A DNA stretch of 64,000 nucleotides, taken from positions 62,001-126,000 of the forward strand of contig JAMXBD010002261.1 in assembly GCA_024138025.1 (NCBI GenBank), given 5' to 3'. The notes beneath the pieces were generated by a model. The model was not told where the DNA came from. It did not search any database and was given only the letters and a program-made list of their open reading frames with translations. Shown one piece after another: positions 24,127 to 35,756 of this stretch. The position numbers were made by a program, and so were the translations under genes. Each line of letters starts with the position of its first letter. The first letter of the stretch is position 1. Source of the DNA: Combretum micranthum (taxonomy: Eukaryota; Streptophyta; Magnoliopsida; Myrtales; Combretaceae).

Positions 24127-25239
24127 ATGCCAAGAGGAAGAGGCAGAGGTAGAAATACAAGGATATCTGAGAATCCAACAAATGCCCCTCCACCACCTCA
24201 AAATCCACTAGAGGATGTGTTGAAAAACTTGCAACAACAAAATGAATTAATTTTGCAAGCTCTGCAAAATATGCGCGCTACACATGCGGTCCCTCCAACT
24301 GAAGTACCAGAAGCTCCTCCTGTGAATACTGGGAGGAATGAAAGATATACTACACCTGCTCAATTTCAAGAAAATGGACCGGTAAACCCAAATGAATCGG
24401 CGGCTGAGGTACAAGGACCAATAAGATATGAACCAGAACTACCACCGCCACCACCATTGCGTCCTCAAAGAAATGTATTGCCTGAATTCATCAAATGCAA
24501 TCGGTACTTCGAAGGATTTCCCGGTAAGCCAGAGGAAGCTGAAGACTGGCTAGCTCAAATTGAACGATCTCTTGATGTATTCCAGGTACCGGAAGCTTTA
24601 AAAGTACCGTATGGAACTTATTTGCTCCGATTGAGAGCAAGATTGTGGTGGAACTCTAAACAGAGGACATTGCCTCAACCCATCAGTTGGGAAACATTCA
24701 AACAGGAATTTCTAAAAGAATACTTTCCCAGCAGTTTAAAGGCAAAGTACAGTACTGACCTGATGAATCTAACACAAGGCATTAAGACAATTGATGAATA
24801 CGAGCACGAATTCAATCGGTTACTTCAATTTGCACCAGATGCCTACAGAGATAGTGATGAATTAAAGAGGCAAACTTTCATGGCAGGATTAGAACCCAAT
24901 TTTCAAAGGAGATTAGCCGAGTTTGAAATTTCAAATTTCGCAGCTATGATTGAAAAAGCAAGAACCATTGAACGAGCCAAGAAATATGAAGTTGAAAGAT
25001 ATAAGAAACGGGGAATGACATTTGGTAAAAGGACATTTGAGGAGACAGGGACAAGTTTTGTTCCTAAGAAAAAGAGATTCTTTAAACCTATGGGAAATGT
25101 GAAAAATAGGAATGTTGAAAATGTTTCGTGCTGGAAATGCAAGGGAGCTCATTACCCGAGGAATTGTCCACATCTACAACAAAAATGTTATTACTGTGGC
25201 GAAGTGGACATATGGTTTTGCATGCCCAAAGAAAAATAG
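24127..25239 (+). CDS. gag: gag polyprotein (capsid and zinc-knuckle region), C-terminus frameshifted
   Basis: Start taken at 24127 (MPRGRGRGRN), a typical Arg/Gly-rich chromovirus Gag start; another in-frame ATG lies at 24109. A proline-rich linker is followed by the retrotransposon Gag domain (FEGFPGKPEEAEDWLAQIER through TFMAGLEPNFQRR, about residues 120-270) and a basic stretch. The first zinc knuckle, CWKCKGAHYPRNC, starts at 25129 and a second (CYYCGE...) at 25186. The frame then breaks and a stop falls at 25237-25239. A third knuckle beginning CFIC is seen in another frame at about 25250-25290. Gag forms the virus-like particle and binds the RNA. The following DNA to 25501 reads as Gag-protease linker with shifted frames. 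Confidence 0.9.
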   Translation: MPRGRGRGRNTRISENPTNAPPPPQNPLEDVLKNLQQQNELILQALQNMRATHAVPPTEVPEAPPVNTGRNERYTTPAQFQENGPVNPNESAAEVQGPIRYEPELPPPPPLRPQRNVLPEFIKCNRYFEGFPGKPEEAEDWLAQIERSLDVFQVPEALKVPYGTYLLRLRARLWWNSKQRTLPQPISWETFKQEFLKEYFPSSLKAKYSTDLMNLTQGIKTIDEYEHEFNRLLQFAPDAYRDSDELKRQTFMAGLEPNFQRRLAEFEISNFAAMIEKARTIERAKKYEVERYKKRGMTFGKRTFEETGTSFVPKKKRFFKPMGNVKNRNVENVSCWKCKGAHYPRNCPHLQQKCYYCGEVDIWFCMPKEK

Positions 25240-25501
25240 TGCAACCTGTTTCATTTGTAAGAAATTGGACATATAGCAACTCATTGTCCACAACGAGTGA
25301 ACGCAGTTGCTGGATCTTCCAATCCTAAAGGCATTGCCAATACAACTGGACCCAAAAATGGAAATGCTGTGCTAGCAAAGCCATGACAGCAGCAAGGGTA
25401 TATGCTATGCAGGGAACCCCAATTGAGGAAGGAGAAATAGAAGGAGGATGGAGAAAATGTGTGGGATGAAGCTGATCCAGACGATTACAGTCTCATTGCA
25501 G

Positions 25502-25605
25502 GTACTTAATTTAATTAATTTGTTTATTTAAGTAGTTAATCGGTATAACCCTACTTAGATAACCAAACATTCTGTAGAGAATAATAACCTGTGTTTAATA
25601 ATTAG
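25502..25605 (+). other. Candidate 104-bp intron between gag and protease
   Basis: The exon side reads ...GACGATTACAGTCTCATTGCAG with GT at 25502; the other side ends TTAATAATTAG at 25605. Removing it joins the codons for DDYSLIA to GTIQLKGQ in one frame; unspliced, TAA follows within three codons of 25502. It is AT-rich like plant introns. Introns are known in Ogre elements (between PR and RT), but I know of none at this place in Tekay. It could instead be a small insertion. Confidence 0.45.
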
Positions 25606-26021
25606 GAACAATCCAATTGAAAGGTCAATCTGCTTATGCTTTATTTGATACGGGAGCAACACACTCTTTTATCAATACGGGTTTAGCAAGGAGACTGGAA
25701 TATCCCATCGAGACCATGACTAAGGAACTAGGAGTTACTACACCCACGGGGGACTTAGTGATGGCTCGGGAAATAATGAAGGGATATCCATTAGAAATTG
25801 GGGGACAGAAATCCTTTGCTAACTTAATCTTGGTGGACCTCCAAAAATATGATGTTATCTTAGGTATGACATGGCTAACTGCTGCAAAAGCAAAAGTCGA
25901 TTGTCGTCTTAAGACAATATCTTTTGTGAATAACCAAGGAGAAAGAAAAGAATTTAAGGGGGAAGTCCTCAAGGAAGTCGAAGGTCGGATAATGACCATA
26001 GAAGGTGAAAAATATGGATAG
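25606..26021 (+). CDS. Aspartic protease domain
   Basis: The active-site block [12 protein letters not shown] has its Asp at 25647, and the second hydrophobic block VILGMTWL follows about 70 residues later. It would cut the Gag-Pol polyprotein in the particle. The frame is open from the candidate intron acceptor through to a stop at 26019-26021, and the RT frame overlaps it from 26005, a one-step frame change. No convincing ATG precedes DTG, as expected for part of a polyprotein. Confidence 0.9.
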
Positions 26022-26968
26022 GGAATCAAACGAAAGTATCCATAAGGTGAATGAGGACGAGTCCAAGAAGACAGATGTTCATACTACCAGGGCAGTATGT
26101 GACTACCCAGAAGTGTTTCCCGATGAGTTACCAGGCTTACCCCCACATAGAGAGGTGGAGTTTTCAATTGATTTGATACCAGGAACCGAACCAGTATCAA
26201 AAGCTCCATATCGCATGGCACCAATAGAATTGAAAGAACTAAAGGTGCAATTACAAGAACTGATGGATAAAGGGTTATCAGACCAAGCGTATCACCATGG
26301 GGAGCACCAGTATTGTTTGTCAAGAAGAAAGACGGTTCAATGAGACTCTGTATTGATTATAGAGAATTAAACCGAGTAACTATTAAGAACAGATACCCTT
26401 TGCCCCGAATTGATGATCTTTTGATCAATTAAAGGGAGCCAAGGTGTTTTCTCGAATTGATTTGAAATCTGGTATCATCAAATCCGAATCAAGGCAGAAG
26501 ATATACCAAAAACAGCATTCCGACTAGGTATGGTCATTATGAATTCCTAGTTATGCCATTTGGATTGACGAATGCACCTGCTGTTTTCATGGACTTGATG
26601 AATCGCGTTTTCAAACCTTTATTGGATGTTTGTGTGATTGTCTTCATAGATGACATATTGATATACTCGGTTACAGAGGAACAACATGATGAACATTTAA
26701 GAACCGTATTGCAATACTACAAAGCAATCAGCTTTATGCCAAGTTGTCCAAATGTGAGTTTTGGCTCAAAAGTATATCCTTTCTAGGACATATTGTGTCA
26801 GGAGATGGAATTTCGTTGATCCTGCTAAGATTAAGGCTATGTGGAATGGAAAAGACCTGGAACTGTTACGAGATAAGAAGCTTCTTAGGATTGGCAGGAT
26901 ATTATCGGAAATTTGTGCAGATTTTCAAGAATTGCACGACCACTGACACAATTAACCAAGAAGAATGA
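26005..26968 (+). pseudogene. Reverse transcriptase domain, frameshifted
   Basis: The N-terminal frame (26005-26343) has [19 protein letters not shown] and [19 protein letters not shown]. The palm is in later frames, with [12 protein letters not shown] from 26553 and the active site FIDD at 26643-26654. The SFLGH and LGLAGYYRKFV blocks complete the RT-connection region to about 26968. It copies element RNA into DNA. Frame changes occur at about 26285, 26340-26420, 26480-26550, 26735 and 26860. Several lie in short homopolymers, so the genomic copy may be less damaged than it looks. Confidence 0.92.
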
Positions 26969-27410
26969 AAAATTCTTGTGGAATGAAAAACGTGAATGGA
27001 GTTTCCAGGAGTTGAAAAAGAGACTGGTTTCTGCACCGATACTAGTTCTGCCCAATGACCAGGATCCTTACACTATTTATAGTGATGCATCCAAGAATGG
27101 TTTGGGATGTGTATTAATGCAGAATGGAAAGTGATAGCTATGCTTCTAGACAGTTAAAACCCCATGAGATGAATTATCCTACTCATGATCTAGAATTAGC
27201 TGCTATTGTCTTTGCACTCAAAATTTGGCGTCATTATTTGTATGGGCAGAAGTGTGAAATATACACAGATCATCAGAGCTTGAATATATATTCACCCAGA
27301 AGGAATTGAACATGAGGCAACGTAGATGGTTGGAGTTAATCAAAGACTATGATTTAACCATCAATTATCATCCTGGCAAGGTAAATGCGGTAGCGATGCT
27401 TTAAGCCGTA
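26913..27410 (+). pseudogene. RNase H domain, frameshifted
   Basis: The catalytic blocks are IYSDASKNGLGCVL with Asp at 27084, [20 protein letters not shown] (Glu in DLELAA) from about 27187, and YTDHQSL from about 27262, followed by a Leu-x-Arg-rich end near 27330-27410. It degrades template RNA during reverse transcription. Frame changes lie near 27125, 27290 and 27395. Confidence 0.9.
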
Positions 27411-27433
27411 AAAATTATGGAGAAGTAGCCTCA

Positions 27434-28760
27434 ATGTTGACAGAACAGAAAGAACTCATTAGGGAATTTGAAAATTTAAATTGGAATTTTCAATACAAGG
27501 TTGGACGCAGAATTGACAGCTTAACCTTGGAACCCACTTTACTACAACGAATAAAAGAGGCTCAAAGAAAGGATGAAGAACTCCAGGCAATCATCAAAAG
27601 AGTATCACAAGGGAAATATAAGGATTTTCAAATAGATGAAAATGGAGTATTAAGATGAATAAAAGATTGTGTGTACCACATGATGAAAGTTTGAGGAAAG
27701 AATAATGAATGAAGCACACTATTCTGGATATACCGTACACCCGGTGAAACTAAGACCTATCAAGAGCTGAGAAGTGCATATTGGTGGAACGGGATGAAAA
27801 ATGATATTGCTCAATTCGTGGCCAGATGTGAAATATGTCAGAGGGTAAAAGCGGAACATCAAAAACCAGGGGATTGTTGAAACCATTGTCTATTCCAGAA
27901 TGGAAATGGGATCAAATATCTATGGATTTTGTAAGTTCGTTACCAAGACAAGTGCAGGTTATGATGCTATTTGGGTTATTGTGGATAGACTCACTAAATC
28001 AGCCCATTTCTTACCAATCAATATGACCTATCCCTTGGAGAAGTTGGCCCGGTTGTATTTAAAGGAAATTGTGAGACTACATGGGATACCAGCTAATATA
28101 GTGTCAGATCGAGATCCACGGTTTGTTTCTAGATTCTGGCAAGGATTACAAAAAGCATTGGGAACTCAGTTGAGGTTTAGTACGGCCTATCATCCCCAGA
28201 CCGATGGACAAACAGAAAGAACAATTCAACAATGGAGACATGTTGAGATCATGCATCTTGGAATTTAAAGGAAATTGGGATCAACATTTGCCACTAGTGG
28301 AATTTGCATACAATAATAGCTACCATTCAGTATAGGGATGCCACCCTATGAAGCTTTATATGGTAGAAAATGTCGATCTCCATTATTCTGGGATAATTGG
28401 AAAGAGTACTAGTTGGACCCGAACTGATTCAAGAAACAATCAACAAAGTTTCAGTGATAAAAGAAGGATGAAAGAAGCCCAGATAGACAGAAAAGCTGGG
28501 CAGATTTGAAAAGAGGGAACTGAATTTAAGAAGGAGAACATGTTTACCTGAAAGTAAGTCCAATAAAAAGTCTTCATAGCAGACAAGTAAAAGGAAAATT
28601 AAGTCCTAGATATGTAGGACCATTTGAAATATTGGAACGAGTGGGAAATCTGGCATATCGTCTTGCATTGCCACCCAAACTATCTGGTATACATAATGTT
28701 TTTCATGTATCGGTACTAAGGAAGTATGTACCAAATCCAGATAAGATTGTTGAGCTGGAA
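27434..28760 (+). pseudogene. Integrase, zinc-binding and catalytic core, frameshifted
   Basis: The linker (27434-27658) is followed by an HHCC zinc-binding region around 27700-27850, ending [14 protein letters not shown]. The catalytic core has WDQISMDFV (Asp at 27925), [13 protein letters not shown] (Asp at 28107) and TDGQTER (Glu at 28215). The last two are separated by 35 residues, the D,D(35)E pattern. A C-terminal GPY-like block (YVGPFEILERVGNLAYRLAL) lies near 28610-28670. It inserts the DNA copy and makes the 5-bp TSD. Breaks occur at about 27660-27840, 27955, 28235 and after 28320. Confidence 0.92.
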
Positions 28761-28779
28761 CCATTGATCTGAAAGAGAA

Positions 28780-28950
28780 TTTGACTTATGAAAAGCACCC
28801 TATCCGAATCCTAGACAAGAAGTACAAGTCTCAGAAATAAAGAAATCCACTACGTCAAAGTGCTATGGGATCCTCGGACTGAAGAAGTAACTTGGGAGTT
28901 AGAAGGGAAATCAAAAAGAATTATCCACAGCTGTTCGAATTCCAGGTACG
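28780..28950 (+). pseudogene. C-terminal chromodomain of integrase
   Basis: Reads, across a frame change, as Tekay-type chromodomain blocks: HPIRILDKKYKSQ, VKVLWDPRTEEVTWELEG near 28855-28910, then KKNYPQLFEFQ near 28925. Such chromodomains guide integration to chromatin. The aromatic cage appears incomplete, as is common in group II chromodomains of plant chromoviruses. It defines the element as a chromovirus. Confidence 0.82.
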
Positions 28951-28980
28951 CTCTCAAGCTTTGAGGACAAAGCTTATTTT

Positions 28981-28995
28981 AAGGGGGGGAGAAAA
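28981..28995 (+). promoter_or_regulatory. Polypurine tract
   Basis: AAGGGGGGGAGAAAA, all purine, directly abuts the 3' LTR; it primes plus-strand synthesis. Confidence 0.92.
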
Positions 28996-31900
28996 TGTAA
29001 ACCCCGAAACTTCCATCAAGATATGACCCTAATTAGAAATTATGAAGTCGACTAGTAACCTTAAGAGTTAATTAGAAACCCTAGTTTAGATAGATACTCT
29101 AAATTTGATCGGTTTGGAACTCATAGACTTTATAAAAGGACTTCTTTGACCCAATTGTTTCCAAAAACAAGATTTAGTATTCCGAGTTAATAATTCAGGT
29201 TTGATCAAAGGAAACTTCCAATCCTAAACCCGAATCTTTGTCAAACAGAGAATATATAGGAAAACCTAAATATGAATATTAAGTGATTACCTTAGTATTC
29301 GATAGAGACCGGGAATTAAAACAAGGTATAGTAATGAACCTATATTTAGATTGGAACCCTAAAATTGAGAGTTTTAGTTAGTAATAAACTACTTTGATAA
29401 GATTTCATAGTGAGTATCCAAATCTAATATATAACTAGTATAGCCTATATATTAGTAGTAATATTACGTAAATGACTCAATAGGGTTTTAGTTAGGAAAT
29501 TGTGATTCTAGATAAACGGTTAGGATTATAAATACCCAATAAAAACATAAACTGATGTATAACTTGAGATCTAGACCTCAAATATAGAATTGAATCATAC
29601 TAATATTCAAATTAGGGTTTCTAAAGCCCTTGGAGCCTGAAACGAAAATTGACCCGAAAAGCTTTTCAAATTCAAATCGCGTGGGATAAATTTTTCTTAG
29701 ACAATTAGATACGTTATTAAAGTTTAAATTTGTACTTTTTGTTAAACTAAACACTTCATTGGATTCATTAAAACCTTTGTATATGTATATGTACATATAT
29801 AAGCTAAAATATACCCTAATAGTGTATTAAACTACCCGAAAACAACTAAACAAAATCTAACTAATATAATATAATATATATATATATATGGCAACTTGCT
29901 GGAGACGGATTGCATTGTTGAAGGGCTGGGATGTTCTCAAATTTGGTGAGCCGAAAAATCCTTCAATAAGTTATGTTAAAGTCAATACAAATCCCTTCAA
30001 CCAATCCAAGCTGGCCAAGTCACTCCATACATTAATGATAATCAAACAAAGAGTGAAATGAGCAACAAGCCAGAGCAATTTGTTTCGGAATTGAGGGAGC
30101 AACGCGAGCGGAAACTACACTACCTATATATATATATATGTGAACGAACTCGGATGGCTTAGTGAACAAACCCAAACCTTCTCCAACCTTCCAGAACCCA
30201 TCTACATATCATTAGGAGTAGAATTAACTAGGACAGATTTTTAAACGCCCATAATCATCGAGTTCGAAAATTAGAACAAAATCGGAAAAACGCTCAAGAA
30301 CAAGCTTAAGGTGAGTCAATCTTATTCCGCGAGTATTCTTTCAATTTTAAGGATGTATACTGACTCATAAATATCTTAGGAAGCTAACCAAAACAATTAG
30401 GAGCTTCGGATTCACTAAGAAGCTACAACGAAGGTATTTTTCCCAAACCCTAGCCGAGCTTGAGAACTTGAGATCATGAATAGCATGTTGTTTTTAGGTG
30501 GTGATTCTTATATATTTAGGTTTATTAGGTCCTTAGGAGTCTTTTGAATAAAAAATGTCGACGTTTTGACGTCGGGATTCACTGGAAAAGGCCACAGCTC
30601 ATCGGGGAAGACGATGAACAGTGTTTCCCGATGAAGCACAGGCTTAGTGTACGGGCGTACAACCGTCATCCAGCACGTTGTACGGCGTACAACCCTCAGA
30701 CAGAACTTTGTAACGGCCGTACTAACCCGTATACCCCTCAACCAGATCTTTGCACGGGCATACTTAACCCCGTGTAGCCCTCTGCCGGCAACTTTGTACG
30801 GGCGTACTCAACCCGTGCACGCCTCGGCCAGAAGAAAAGAAAAACAAAATTTAGTATACATATTTATATAATAATTAATTATTTAAATAATTTTAGAAGG
30901 TTTACTATTTTTCCTGCATTTAATTATTTTCTAAAATAGTAATAGTAATATTATAATATAATAATATTAAATCCAAATTTATTTATTTATTTAATTATTT
31001 AAATTTAAAAATAAAATTCTTTTTATGACTTTATTAAATAGAGGGTGTTTAAATATTATTCATCTAAAAGAAATTTTTTCTTTAGAAAAATAATTTCGAA
31101 AATAGTTATATAAGTTAATAAATTCTTTTATTAGTAATATATATATATGTATAAATTACGAGTTAGTAAATACTAAATATACTAGCATATTTGTATATAA
31201 TAGATAACAATGGAAATTTAAATAATCCAAATTTATGAGTATAGGAATATTATACACTCAATAAGAAAAATTTATTAAGTAATTTAAAAGAAAACCGAGA
31301 GTACCAGAATCTAGAACTTAGAACTATTTCGAAAGAATTAGCTAAGAATAAAACAGAGACCCAACCAACCAATAGAACACTTAAATAAAAACTAATTTGT
31401 ATAGTTTGGAATTTTAATAATTATATGATTTATTTCAATAGGTGACTCGGGTATTGGGGAGGACCTGCCTGAAGACTACTACGATTAAATAGGATGGGCA
31501 GGTGAGTGACTCAGTCTTATTACATTGGTTGTGCTTGTACTAGTAGTGAACCATAAATGAAAAGATAATAAAACTTGATGATCGGTTTGAAATAGGAAAA
31601 TTGTGTATTGTATTCCATTGATTGCCATGTCACTCTAAAATAAGTGATAACACAATTGCGTGTATCTTGATAATGTAAGTAGTATTGATTGAATGTCTGT
31701 ATTGATTGATCACCCTCAAATTGACTAATAACTAATGGTACCATAATGTAAATAATCATGCATTACATATATGCATAAAAAGCATTGAGTAAGTGGTAGC
31801 CTACTACGTGTTAGTTTCTCGGATCTTTGGTAAGGCTTGAATTATCTAGGCCAGAGGGCTAGAGTTAATTGCAAGTTACTTTTGTTCTGTTAATACCATA

Positions 31901-32631
31901 GGAACTACACGGTAAATGAAGGACGCGTATGGTATTACGTGGGAATAACTAACACTTAGTGGAGTTTCTAAAGCTAAACAGGAAATAAATAATGAAACAT
32001 GATAAGTATAAAGAGATAACTAAATTTGAGATTGTTATTTTCTAGAAGCTTAAGTCTCTCCTGGGTAGGTGGACCATAGATTGGATCCTTCAACCCCGAA
32101 TGGGAGGGCGTAAATCTTCATCCTGCTTGGATTCGGGTTATCAAGCTTATAATGTTCATTTGTGTGATTGCTGCATTTCATATGATTGTTAAATAACTTG
32201 TATGCTATGTGTAATAAGTTCTGGTTATTCACTGAGCTCGTGTTTTAGCTCACACTCCCACAGTCCTTCAGGTTCACTCTGCGACCGTGGCTCATTACTA
32301 GCAGGAGCATGGTCCCGGTAAGAGAATAGAAGCCAGAAGTTTAAAATTTAGTATAGAATTAGAATATCTATATCTGTAATAGTCTTATGGTGCATGTAAT
32401 GTGCATTAGAATCATCAGTTAAGGTTGTAAGAAATTCTAAAGTATATGATCTGTAATGTAGTAGTTTGTAATAATTGTTTACTAATTTACATCTTATATA
32501 TGTTTGTTTATTCCATCCAAGCAACTAAAAGATCCTGTTTTTAGAAATCATGTCACTCCTAGAAGGTAATCTAATAATGTTAATCGAGTGGTTCTTGATT
32601 ATCATTATTAGAATACCCTCGGGGCGTGACA
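28996..32631 (+). repeat. 3' LTR (group A) of the complete element
   Basis: Nearly collinear with the 5' LTR. Starts TGTAAACCCCGAAACTTCC and ends CCTCGGGGCGTGACA. It has the same hairpin (30597-30637) and the GTACGGGCGTAC cluster (30649-30835), in which one copy is a base shorter. Many differences from the 5' LTR are one-base length changes in short homopolymers. Confidence 0.95.
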
Positions 32632-32906
32632 CACTTTCTTTTGATTTTTCTTCAATTCTAGTGCAACTAATTCTACAAGCACAATCAAAAGCATGAAAAA
32701 TAACGGGGAATAAACTCATCGGCCATGATGACACCGTTCTTGAATCGATGGGTCGTTCGGAAATTCCACTTAATCGTAGTAATCCTCGGGATACGGACAA
32801 TCCTCTTCGTGATTATCTAATCAAGAAGAATACCAAAATGAGATTTCATGAAATTCTATCCTTGAAGATTCTAATCTTTTAAAATCGTAGTTAAATCGTA
32901 TAAGGG

Positions 32907-32957
32907 GAAATTCCAACTTAAAATGGCCATAACTTGCTCATTCTAACTCAGAATTTC
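32907..32957 (-). repeat. Group-B LTR palindrome in R1
   Basis: 51 bp with arms GAAATTCCAACTTAAAATG and CATTCTAACTCAGAATTTC. Confidence 0.85.
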
Positions 32958-34193
32958 TCGTATAATATGTCGTTTTCTACCTACTCGAAAAGATATACGC
33001 ATTTCTAAGCTTATTTCCATAAAACTAAGTCGTTTGGGTTCCGAAAAGGTAGCGATCAGATTTGCCACGAATTTGTAAACACTTGTTTTTTCTTGTAAAC
33101 AAAAACTCATTTTGAAAAGATAAAGATTTCAATTATTTTGTAAACTTTTGAAAGGTATATATTTGTAATGACTCATAACAAATGTATGAAGTAAATGAAG
33201 TTGTCTCAACTTAAAAAGTAAGGTTTTTAAAAGACTTTGAACTTGAGATTCTATTTTACTTTTGAAAGATCTCTCATTAAGATGAATATTCTATTTTCTA
33301 AATGAAATTTCTTGAATTACTTTAATTTCCTAAAGTGTGGCTTTGGTTTTCTAAACTTGGATTTCAAAAGTAGCAAATGACATTTTTATTTCTTGTAATG
33401 TTTCAAAAGAATTTCTACTTCTTGATAAAAGATAAAACCTTTTGTTTATGTAAGAAAAATCATTCCCATACATGTTCATGGTTTTTAAGAAATCCATTTT
33501 CCATATTTATTTCTTTTAGAAGAATCTTTATTCAAGAAAACACTTTTTATTTATTTTTGTTGAGACAAATACATTATGTTCATGCATGAATATGAATCAT
33601 AAGCTTTAGAAATGTAAAATAATAACTTGAAAGCTTAAGTAAATAATAAAGTAAATAAAGTATTGAGACCTTAGCTTCATCAAGGTACCCCGGGCTAAGA
33701 AAATTCTAGTCCCGAAAAAAGAAAAGAATGAGAAATTGTTTTGACTTGAGGACAAGTCTAAGAACTAGAATGACTGTCTTAAAATCAATCTTGAAAATAA
33801 ATTGCATTGAATAAATAAATTGCATTGAAGGTAAATAAATTGCAAGACTATGAGCTTATATGCTCTAAATAGTATATATAGCTATATAGATATAGTAGAT
33901 AGCAATAAACATAAGGGAAAATATAGAGAAACATAAAGGAACATAAAGGAATTGATGTTATGAACAAAAACAAAGTATGAATCTATGTTGCTTTCTTAAC
34001 CTTTATGGTTTTAGAAAACACACACTAAGCTCATACTAAGTAGATGAACATGAAGATTTCTTTGAGAAATTTTTACCTAAAGAAGCTAACTAAAGGGACT
34101 TCTTGTAAGAACTCTTGAGAGAATTTGAGAGAGATTTTGATGAGAGTAACTTTAGTATAGAAGTGGTGTGAAAGAAGTGAAGGTATGAGGGGG

Positions 34194-34201
34194 TATTTAT
34201 A
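34194..34201 (-). promoter_or_regulatory. TATA box of LTR R1
   Basis: TATAAATA on the minus strand, followed (leftward) by a C/T-rich leader, as in F1, R3, R5 and R6. Confidence 0.55.
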
Positions 34202-35756
34202 GGAAAATGTGGGAGATAATTTGTGTTAATTAAAATAATTGAAAAATAAACAATTTGAGCATAGAGAGGAGGGGCCGGCGCTATTTTGGGGTATGGGGAA
34301 GAGAAAAATTAATTTTTTTGTCTTTTGATTAATTAAAGTAAGAAATGAAAGATGTGAAATTGTATTGGAAATGAAAATGTGTAAGAAAATAGGTGTATGG
34401 CTTGTTAAGAATAGGTTGTAAGAAAAAGTGAGATAGATGAATAGTGTAGAATAGTAAAAAATAGTGTATATAAAAGTAGACATGACAATTAAATACCGGT
34501 AGTTAAGAAAATGCGCGTATAAAAAGCGATATTGATATTTTTAGCTACCGAAAATTACGAAATTGATATTTTTGGAAATCTTATATTTTTACGAGTCTAA
34601 CGGTATATTCGGAATATTTTTCCTATTCCGGGCTCCCGGACACATTTTTTCAAGAACCGTGTCCGTTCGGGTTCAAAGGACATCCGAATTTCGCGAAACT
34701 GAAACTTTTATAAAACCTATGGTTATTATGAATTATTCGAGCTAATTTTTCCAACTTCGTTTTCTAGGGCTTGAGAAAACGGCAATGCCGGAGTTAAACG
34801 GTACGGTAAACTAGGGTTTTGTTTGACCTAAGAATCCGTTTGACTTCCGATTAGGGTTTAAACTATAATTCGGATCAAAAATTTCGGGGATTTACATGTA
34901 TGATTAAAATAAGGAGGAAAAATTACACAAAATGAGAGAGATGACGAGGGAGGGGGCGTCGTCCGTCGATTCTAGCTTAGGAAGAGAGAGAGAGATGTGA
35001 GTTATTTTGTGTAATAATTAAAATTTAATAAGAAATATTAAGTAATAAAATGTATTGGAAAGTAAATTTGTAACAAAAATGATGTAAGATTGTAAGAATA
35101 GGTTATAAAGATGTAAAAAGAGGGTATAGGTATTTGTACTGGTGAATAGTGTGATAGAAATCAAAAGTAGATTAGACAATAAATTCTAGTAGTAATGAAA
35201 AAATGATAAAAGGCTATAACTGTAATTTTTATAACCTGAAAAATTCTTATAATTATTTTTGAATTCCTTATTAAATTTCAGTTCTAAAGAGTTCTATATA
35301 ATATTTTTCTATTTTCAAGTCCCCGTGACCAGTTTTCGAGAACATATCCCGACCGGATTTGAAACAAATGAATTTCTCTGAAATATGATCTTTTTATGTT
35401 TTGGTATATTATTAAGGCCTATAATCTAAAGCTAACTCATTTTTGTTGTTCTGGGGTTTCGTTCTCGGCATTGCTGTACTTAGGGTGCCTAGGTCCAAAC
35501 TACCCCTAGGGTATTCTTTTAAAGTTTTGGTTTTCAGTTCTTATTTCCGGAACCGAGTTCAGGTTACTAAGAAAACGAGGGCTTACACAACTCATATCAA
35601 TATAAATTATCAAAAACTTAATAAAACTCTTGAAAACTTCATTTTCATCACTACAAGTAAAATTTGTAAAAGACCAAAGCTAAAAGAAAATTTATTTATT
35701 TTAGAAAAGAAATTAGGAAACAAAAAAAGAATATACTTATTTATGATAACCAAGAA

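Larger units (their letters stand above)
18812..32631 (+). mobile_element. Complete Tekay-like Ty3/gypsy chromovirus retrotransposon, 13.8 kb
   Basis: Two near-identical LTRs (18812-22478, 3667 bp; 28996-32631, 3636 bp) with TG...CA ends flank a 6.5-kb internal region. Perfect TSD CACTT at 18807-18811 and 32632-32636. A PBS matching initiator tRNA-Met follows the 5' LTR and a purine tract abuts the 3' LTR. Internal order: unrecognised ORF, MITE insertion, gag, protease, RT, RNase H, integrase, chromodomain. The order PR-RT-RH-INT and the C-terminal chromodomain place it among chromoviruses, and the RT/INT motifs and long LTRs suggest Tekay. High LTR similarity marks it as the youngest insertion of its nest. 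Its pol frame is repeatedly shifted as given. Confidence 0.96.
17815..34896 (-). mobile_element. Solo LTR R1 (group B), reverse, nested in R2
   Basis: Plus-strand ends are TGTCAGGCCCCGAAGGGTAC at 17815 and TTTCGGGGATTTACA at 34896, flanked by the perfect TSD TGTAT (17810-17814 and 34897-34901). R1's own DNA is 17815-18811 and 32637-34896, about 3.26 kb. The complete element at 18812-32631 lies in it in the opposite orientation. It carries the 3'-end hairpin (17855-17917), the palindrome (32907-32957), one minisatellite unit near 33660 and a minus-strand TATA box at 34194. Confidence 0.9.
14850..35587 (-). mobile_element. Solo LTR R2 (group B), reverse, nested in F2
   Basis: On the plus strand it begins TATCATGCCCC (a mutated TGTCACGCCCC) at 14850 and ends GGGCTTACA at 35587. 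Perfect TSD CAACT at 14845-14849 and 35588-35592. Its own DNA is 14850-17814 and 34902-35587, about 3.65 kb; the rest is R1 and its contents. The 51-bp palindrome is at 16083. G-to-A and C-to-T changes at its first bases agree with an older age than R1. No internal retrotransposon genes belong to it. Confidence 0.85.

Noticed and set aside
17815..34896. Reading the 17815 and 34896 ends as the LTR pair of one large element
   Set aside because: They are the two ends of one LTR: the pieces 17815-18811 and 32637-34896 together make a single LTR and the TSD TGTAT closes it; the inserted element has its own LTRs and TSD.
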